This document shows positions 22,601-31,600 of a stretch of DNA of 64,000 nt, piece by piece. Numbering within the stretch: position 1 is the stretch's first letter; the number at the start of each line of letters is the position of its first letter. The translations under genes were made by a program, and so were the position numbers. The stretch lies in contig NC_077223.1 of NCBI RefSeq assembly GCF_024763615.1, positions 47,616,627 through 47,680,626 of the forward strand, in the 5' to 3' direction. The notes beneath the pieces are model-generated. The model did not search any database and had not been told where the DNA came from. It saw only the letters and a list, made by a program, of their open reading frames with translations. This stretch comes from Phlebotomus papatasi (Eukaryota > Arthropoda > Insecta > Diptera > Psychodidae).

Positions 22601-25600
22601 ACTTGATAATCTTCCTCATTTTCAATATCCAAATGCTCAAGGTAATTGACATTCTCAAGGAGGATCTTCGTCACATTGTCTTCACTCAAATCAAATGGCA
22701 CTGGACACACCAGAGCATAGAAATAATGATAAACAGCATCTAAATTGTGATTATGTCCAGTAAGGAGAGTTCCAAGTTGATTCTGTGGCATTCCCACCTT
22801 TGGATTGAGCTTAAAAGCCTCAAAATAGAATGCTGCTGCTTTCTCTGGTCCAATACCACCACCACCATTGCCCAATAATTCTCCAAAACCAAAATCCAAA
22901 TAGTATCTATGCAAATCACCCAGGGAAATGGCTAAAGCATGAATGGTATCCAAAGCATAACTCCTCAAACCAACAGTCAAACATTCAATTTTCTCACATT
23001 TCACTTCGTCACCATCAAAGAGACTCAGATCAATGAGAAACTTGAGATCAAGATCAAAACGTCCTTCCACAGTCATTAAGATGCCCTTAAGGCACTCAAT
23101 GGCATTCAAGATGAATTCCTCAAGACGCTTCATTTCATCAAGGGTTGGTATTTGATTGCGAACAAGACGCTTTGCCAGAGCTATGGGCTCATAGAAGCCC
23201 TTACGCCACAACAGAATTCTCGCCTTTGGACTAATACTCTCATCACCCTGCTGAATTAGATATTCACACTTTCGCACCAAAGACATTCGCTTCTGCTTCA
23301 CATCTTCACCCAACAACTGCATGAGATTCTCCGATTTCTGTTCATCCAGGTGTTTAGCTGTTGACAGGAGGGACCTGAAAAATAAACACCGGAAAAATTC
23401 TATAAAACTAACTACGGCCAGAGAAATCATTGGCATTTCAATAATTATTAACCCTTTAACGACGAGACACTTTTACGAACTGAAAATCAACAATAAAAAT
23501 TAAACTGGGAAACACAATCAATGATAAGTCTTACATCTACCCTTGGAAAGTCCAACAGAGTCTGATTCGGTGTATTTTGTGTTTCTATGAACGATAGGGA
23601 CAAGAATAGTTCAAAAATTTAAGTAATTTTTCTGACAAAACCAATGAATAATATTTTTCGCTTTAATGAAAAATATTACGTATTAGTATTGTAGTTTTTA
23701 TTGCCAAAAGGGTTTTGCTAAAAAAAATTGTAAGTATAAAAAATAAATAAAATCAATTATGAATTTAAGATTTTAAAAATTCGCCATTTTTGAGCTTAAA
23801 AATTTACTATACAGCAAATAGCTAGAGACTTGCAAAAAATATTCTAGATTCCTTCAACTTTCTACTTTACAATTATGTAAGACATAAGAAAAAAATAACT
23901 TTAGGTAGTCAGGAAAAAATATTTTCTTTATGGGACACCGGTGTTCCAATCGTCCTTAAAGGGTTAAACTATGGAAAGTAACATCAAATTCGGGACAGCC
24001 TGCAATTTGGAACATTTCTCAAGTTTATCAAAATTTCTAGTTTTTTTTCTTTTACTTTACAAGAGGTCGAAATGCTCGAACTCGTGATTTAGATGCTGTA
24101 CCTCAAAAGTACTTTCGCATCATTCACCGTTTACCGGCTCTCTCTCAACCGATTTGAACTGATTCATAAATCACTCAAAAGATCCCCCAAAAGTTTTAAA
24201 AGTAATAGAATTAATTTTCGGATGAAAATTAGTTATCAGTTATGAACCGGTCCAATACAGGTTCAAAACCGATTGGAACCGGTTCAGTTTTGTCGGAATT
24301 TCCAAGGCCTTTCCAACGAGCCTAAACATGACCCCATTCGCTTGATAAATGCGCTCTCTAGTGTCTTTTTAACCTTTAGCCTTGAAAAACCGTTATTAAT
24401 GTCCTGGACACACTTACGATTAAAGTCCAGAGACGACTAAGCTCGTTCATAGCCAAGTCAGTTCCTGACACACTAAAAACGAGGCTTAACATTTTCTGGC
24501 ACTCACAAAACATAACTTTCGTGGGTTTTTATGCAGATATTTCTACTGAAATACACTAGTAGTCCTTTGAAAATGAAACTACTTTTAAATTTACTTCACA
24601 ATATATAACTTTGTGTAAAATTTGTAATTATGCGTCCACCGCCATTTTAGCGTTGGTAACCAACCTACTCCGGAGTAAAACGGTGGAAAAACTCCATCTC
24701 AGGTTGTATATGCCAGAGAAGTCTCAAATGGTTACAAATCAAAAGTTATACAAAACTGACTTTCATTAGCACAGCGAGCACAGCTTAATAAAGGTAACAG
24801 AAAAATGCGGATCTGCCTAATTTTGCGCGATTTTAAGCATTGTGAGGGGGTGAATGACTAGCTCTAACTGAGCTGTGAGCCATTTGGGCAAACACCCGAG
24901 TGTGAACACTAAGTCACACATTACAATGTGAAGATTCCCATTTTTAAGATTATCCAATAAAAAAAATAAACAAGGAATAAATGCAATAATATCAGAAAAT
25001 CCTTATAAATATTTCCATTTCTAAAAAAATTCAAAAATGCTGTTAAATTAAGGGAAAGGAAAAAGGAAAAAAAGAACGAGTAGGGTGGAATAACCGGCTA
25101 TCGCCATGTTTAGGAAAAAATTAAATTCATTTAATCATAACTTTTGAATCCTTGTTACAAGATAAGTCAAATTTGACACAAAGTTACTTAGATGTATTGG
25201 CTCGAGATACGTGAAAACAATAACCCCAGAACATAACGCTGGACTACTTAAAAAACTGATTTTTATTAATAATGCAAAAATAACCATTTCGTCGCCACTT
25301 TTTACCACTTTTCGCCAGTTTTGTAAAATTTGTAACCACTTCTCGCCACCCACTTGAAAAGAACTACACTCGGTTATTTTAGGCAATGCTATGAAAAGAA
25401 TACATTCACCATTTCTTTTTCCTTGTGATCACTTTATTATTACTCTCTTTAAATGATTTTTCTTCACTTTTATTTGAGAAATCAAATTATGGGGCTTTTG
25501 TATAGTATAGTATAGTATAGTATAGTATATTTATTTAATCACAAAATAGGGTTCGTCCCTCTTACAATTGTGATAAAGAGAAAGAAAATTAAAATTAAAT

Positions 25601-28600
25601 AACAAAAGAACACAGAGTTAAAGAGAAAAAAACAAAGGTGGAAAAAAGAAGAGAAAAAAGATAAGATGAATAGATGCCTCTTTAAGATTCACTCAGCCTG
25701 TATTCGAAAAAAACCGCCGAATTCCATCCGCGGACCTACGTATGTCACTGGGAATTGCGTTGTAGAGCACAACACCCTTTACAAAGAGTGACCGGTACAG
25801 ACAATCACTCCTGACCTTAGGCACTATGAGTCCCCGAACCCTGGCCGAACCCCCCCTCACCAGAAGACCCGACAGGTACTCAGGACACCCAAAAATCAGC
25901 AAATGAAACAAAAAGAGCACGGCTCTTGAGTTCAAATGAGAAATAAGGTCACAGCCGATAAATACATTTCTATGGGGAGTGATGTGGTCCCGGCGATTTA
26001 AGCCACAGATATACCTGACACAATTATTGAAAGAGACAGTTAAACGACGAATGGTGTCACTATCCGCCGCAAAGAAAAGCTCTGCTCCGTAAGTAAAGAA
26101 AGGAAGAAGAAGCGCTCGCGCGAGGAGCAAGCGAGTGTCATAAGGTGTGATGTCCAGGAAGCGCCTAAGGGTATACAAGGAGTAGTTGACCTTTCGGCAA
26201 ATTGAAGTAGCATGGTCTGACCAAGATAGCGTAGAATTGAAGATTATTCCAAGGTTTTTAACCTGATCTACGATGGGAATAATATCTCCGTGTAGGAGTA
26301 GAGGAAAGAAATCAAATGAAGGGGTTTTCTTATAAATGATGATAGCTTGGGACTTTTTAGGGTTTAGAAGCAAACCATTCAGCAACGCCCAGTGCTCAAT
26401 TTTGGAAAGATTAGAGTTCATAAGATCGAAGGCACCCTGTGGATTAGTAGGATCACCATCCACATAGATTTGAAGGTCATCTGCATAAAGATGAAATAGG
26501 CAATTTAACAAGACTGAAGGTAAATCATTTATAAAGAGAGAGAACATCAGAGGGCCAAGAATTGAACCCTGAGCAATGCCCTTACTTAAGAATGCAGGTG
26601 GTGAAGTTTCATCACCAAATTTGATGACATGTGATCTACCAGAGAAATATGATCGAATGAGGGCAATTGCAGACGAAGAAAATTTGAAGAGACTACACAG
26701 CTTGTAGCAAAGAAGGTCGTGAGGAAGGCTATCAAAGGCCTTAGTGAAATCTAGAAGAACTAGAATCGCAAAACGACCACGATCGATAGCTGAAGAGATG
26801 TCATGGTTTACCTTGAGAAGGGCAGAAGTAGTACTGTGACCTTTACGGAAACCCGACTGAAAGGCACAGAGGAGTTCATTTGCGGTCAGATGTTGCGAAA
26901 TTTGTTCGTGTAGAATAAATTCAAAAGCTTTTGAGAGGACAGGAAGTAGGCTAATAGGCCTAAAATCCGAAGGAGATTTGGGATTGGAAATTTTAGGAAT
27001 TGGAACCACTAGTGCCCGCTTCCAAGAGTCTGGATAGCTTGAAGTTATAAGGATGTGATTGAAGATATCAGTGAGCACTGGATTTAAAACCGGGAGAAGA
27101 ATTTTTATGAAATCAAGGGAAACGCCATCACACCCCATGGCATTCGACTTAACACGGGAGATAGCGTACACTACGTCTGCTTGAGAGACGCAGGTGAAGC
27201 TAAAACCCTCCCAGGGCGTAGGGGGAAGGGAAGGACAAGTCACGTTTACAGAGGAAGACGTAGAAAAGAAAAGGCACAAATCACTGGCAGTAATGGAAAG
27301 ATTGACGCTTGGCGAGACTGATGGACGCAAGCCGAGTTTTTTTATATTGCTCCAAAGCGTTCTTAAGGGCAGCTTCGTGTTTAGGCAGCGATTGAAGTGA
27401 CTCTTTTTGCGAGACTTGATTAAATTGCGTACCTTGTTTCGCAGTCGCTTAAAAGCACCCTCGTCGACAGTACAACCAGTACGCTTCCACTTTCTGTACG
27501 CAACGTCCCTACGTTTAATCAACGACACAACGGTATCGTTAATCCAAGGGGTGGACAAGGGAGGGATCAGTGAGCGCTTCTTTGGCACAACTTTCTCAAA
27601 TAAATCATTTATCAGATCTGTAAAACAATCAACCTTTCCTGTGGAAGTGGCTTCAAAAGAGATATCTCCCCAGAAAACCTGCGAAGCTGAGGCTCGGGCA
27701 TACAGGCCATTACAATTGCGAATATCGGCCACTGTTTTATACTTGTTGACAGGTTTAGGGAGACGTAAATTGTATGAAGCAAAGATCATATCATGATCCG
27801 AGATTCCCGGAAGAGGTACCTGATTATACTTCAGTATCCTCTGCGAGTCACAGGAAGGCACAATTAACAAATCTAATAATGAGCCGAATCTAGTCGGATT
27901 AAAAGGAACGTGAAAGAGAGAGCGTGCAGATAAGAGATCAAGAGCTCTTTTTGATAGAGAAGTCTTCTTATTAAGGTTGACATTGAAGTCACCCATAATG
28001 ACGAAATTATTATAATTGATGACGAGATCCAAAAGATTCTCAAAGTCAGCAACACTCGACACAGGAGGAGGGTTGTAGCATGAGAACATAGTGATGGTAA
28101 CACCAGATGATCTCACACATACTCCTATATACTCGAGCTTACCAAACACACCAGAGCAGATAATAGAAGATTTAAGGCAGCTACGGACATAAATTCCGAC
28201 ACCACCACCCCTCCCCGGGCCAGACCTATCACATCTAAAAAATTGAAAGTCCCGAGCACCAACCGACTCCATGGAATCAGAGGAATTCAGCCAGGTCTCA
28301 GAGACACACAGCACCGAGATCGAGGAGTTATGCAAAAGAGCACGCACTTCATCAATATGGCGCCTGATACTACGGGCATTTATGAAAGCAAGAATGGAAG
28401 AGAAGCGAGAATCAGTAGTGAGCTGATTCTGGCTCATAGACAAAGAATTTATATCTGCATTAACTATATCATCAGGCTGAATTTGAGATATTAAAGAAAC
28501 ATCGTTAAAATTGACTCTTAAGAAATTATCAATTGAAAAAGTGGAATTTAAGGAATCAGAGAGGGACGACCCACAAAATAAATTCAATTCTGTCGAAGAA

Positions 28601-31600
28601 CCCACAGCAGAAGGCATATTATCTGCAGGGTAAGTCCTAGTGAGAAGATTAGAAACCGGGCCCAGACTCAGATTATTGGGAACGTCAATAGGGGAGATAT
28701 CCACTGCAGAAGTTTGAGAAGAATTTCCTGGAGACGTGGCAGCCATTACCATCAGGTCACTGTCAGATGGACAGGATGGATCATGTTGAAGATAAACCGG
28801 AGCCGAACAACGATGCGGAGATTCCAGAGGCCCCAACCTCATCGTGGGCCGATCCAGCAGCCGTGGTAGGGTCCGGGGATGCATCAGGTCGTGCGGCAGC
28901 GGCAGATTTCGGGGCAGGAACGACCTTCGGGCCTGCAACGGGCTTCGGAGCAGTAGTGGGTTCTGGGTTCCCGCGAAAAAAAATAAATTCCTTCACCAGG
29001 ATTCCCTCATCCCAGAAATCACCATTCAAAGCCTCAATGAACTCATCAGGCAAAAGTTGAACCCTAAATGAGCCCACACGCCTATTGGAATCCCCTCGGA
29101 CAAGACTGACACATACAGGTCGGCGCCCAGATGTCAGTCTCGATGACAAAAAGTCACTCAGCATGGCAGCAGTAACCTGTCTCGCAAGGCGAGAGACAAA
29201 AAGCCAACGCATGGAGGGCACCGCTGGCAGAGGATTCTCGCGCTTCACTCTACCAATCACAACAGGGTGATCCCCGCGAGATGCATGAGAAGTTTGATTC
29301 TTCCTTACAAAATCTAATGTTGGCTTGGGGGGCACTCCATCTACTAACGGTTTGGGAGGCACAATATTTGCTACTGATTTGGGGGGTGCAGCATCTACCA
29401 TTTGCTCGGGGGGCACAAGAGGGGCGGGAGCATCCAAATTCCAGCGGCGATACAGATCACCAGGATCACGAACAGCCGAAGGGTCCCGAAGGCCCAAAGC
29501 CGAAGATACTTGACCAGACTGAGGCGGGGATTCGGTCGAGGATAAAATCGCAGCAGACGAATCACGTATGTGGCGAAGAAGAGGGCTCAATGACCCCTCT
29601 TCAGGAACCCCCAGATCACTCCGAGGCTTCACAGAAGAGAATTTTTCATTCATTCTCAGAGGCAACTCATTATTTGCAGGCCGCGCAACAGAAGAATCGC
29701 GTTCACCCATAAAGGTAGACTCCAGTCTGTTTACAGGTCGGGGCAAGACACCGAAAGAAGCCCGTGGTGTGAAAGCCCAGGAAGACATTGAGTCTAAGCG
29801 AAACTCAATAGCTCGGACACTACTGCGCAGGCCCAAACATTCACCCAGCAAATGACGAAGATTTGAGTTTTCCTGAGCAAGCGCCCCGCACAATTCCTCC
29901 AACCTTGCCAGACGCACACCAACAGAATCCACAGAAGAAGCACCAGCACCTCCACTGCGAGACAACAGTGAAGATGCATCGCGAGGTCCCAGAGACTGAT
30001 CGGCACGGCACGCCGAGGAAGCACGCGGAGCATCATCCTCCTCCAGGACAGAGCAACCCGCGCAGGTCCACTTCACCGTCCCATTCAGAAAAGGATCCAC
30101 AAGCTGACACAATTCCATCCGAGACAGGCCTCCAGAATTCACATTAATTGGAGGATCCGTATGAATGGCATGAAACCATCTGTGACAAGAATCACAGGGA
30201 ATACCGGGCTTGTTACGATACTTTTGCAGAAAGTAAACAATGCAGATTTGACAACTGAGAATGTACGAAGTGAAGTTAGCTTCGCCTATTGAAAAGATAT
30301 GGCGACAGGTGGTAAAATCAATTCCAGAATATTACCACTTCTCGCCATGCCTCATTTTTATACAAAAATAATATAAAATGAAATATTAATTGACTAAATA
30401 CAAATTTTATGTATTCCACAAGTGCAATTAAATATTCAATAGACAAATTATTTACCCAAATAGGTATTTTTGGCCTGATGAAAATTTGACGACACTTAGT
30501 ACATTTGGTAAGAGATGTTGGATTCGATGCACTTGCTTAAAATATTGCTCTAAAAAGTGATCAAAATCGTGAATCCAAAACGAATAATTATTATTTTTCG
30601 ATTCTATGCGTAGAAGCAGAAACAATACAAAAAAATTGCGACTCATTTATTTCATAAATTGCGAAAAATAGCGATTTCAATGTAAGTGGCGAGAAGTGGG
30701 GCACTGGCGAGAACTGGTGATTGCACCCTAATCTAAAATAAAACAAGAAAAAAAATCAGCATCGTCACGGGTAATTAGAAGGACCCTACGCCGCGACAAA
30801 CCACCCACCCGCAATGACGGTGGATCCCGGAAACGCATAGCTAGCCTCCACATTCATAGGCCACAGCTTCACAATCCCAGGGGAGAGAGAGCCTAGTGAA
30901 GCCAAACTCTAAAAAAAATCAGACCACCCCAAAGCGAGCCAGGAATAACAAGCCACGACGAAGAAATTCCCACCAAATCCAGACGATACTTTAAAATATA
31001 TATAAATAAATAAATAAAACTGAAGTTATAAATAAAGAAACAAAACTTAATAAATATGAGTAATTACTGTTAAGGAAAAAAAAGAGAGCATGTCAAGGGA
31101 GAGGTGGGATCGACAAGTAAGAAATTCAAACAGAAAAAAAGAGACAAGAGTAGACTCCCGCAATAAAATCCACGTGCGCATTGACAAGAAAAGCCCTCAG
31201 TTCATCAAACGAAAACGATTCACGCCCAAACATACTAAACAATAAGTTCGCAAGTCTGACTGGGGCAAAACTTGTCAAAACGCATATTTAATTCTTTCAC
31301 GAGCTCTGAGAAAACTTAAACGTTTTATAATGAGCATATTCTTATAGGAAATTTACTGCTCTACAACATTGCAGAAGACTATTTTCCTCTACCTTGAAAG
31401 AAATGTGATTTTCGAATCATTTTCTAAAAGTCGATTTTGTGGAGATTCTCAAAATTGCTTAACGAGAAATGTGCTTAAATTGAGCTAATCAGTAGTGATA
31501 TTTTCTGTAAACCAAAAAAGTCAGTAGTCTCTCAAATCTGAATCTCTCAAATTCGAACGACCGACGACGTTTGGATTCAAAATGTCAATTGAGGGTTATA

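Larger units (their letters stand above)
25501..30305 (-). mobile_element. Nearly full-length CR1-group non-LTR retrotransposon
   Basis: Minus-strand LINE in Smg5 intron 1. ORF1 has a PHD-type zinc finger; ORF2 has APE endonuclease and reverse transcriptase. There is a short 3'UTR and a (TATAG)n tail. Both frames are open without stops or frameshifts, so the insertion looks recent. ORF1 has no in-frame ATG before its finger and runs into host-element sequence near 30305, so the copy is probably slightly truncated at the 5' end. PHD-finger ORF1 plus APE/RT fits the CR1/L2/Kiri group; the exact clade needs a phylogeny. Confidence 0.9.
25083..30728. mobile_element. TA-flanked DNA element split by the CR1-group LINE
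   Basis: The left end TA-GGGTGGAATAACCGG...TCGCC is mirrored by the right end GGCGAGAACTGG...TTGCACCC-TA. Sub-terminal CCACTTCTCGCCA and TGGCGAGAAGTGG motifs recur on both sides of the LINE (about 25295-25350, 30335-30350, 30680-30720). Without the LINE the element would be about 0.8-0.9 kb. No transposase reading frame seen. Confidence 0.65.

Noticed and set aside
28767..29855. Several plus-strand ORFs of 60-143 aa across the LINE
   Set aside because: They are antisense to LINE ORF1 and ORF2, and GC-rich composition there lowers stop frequency.
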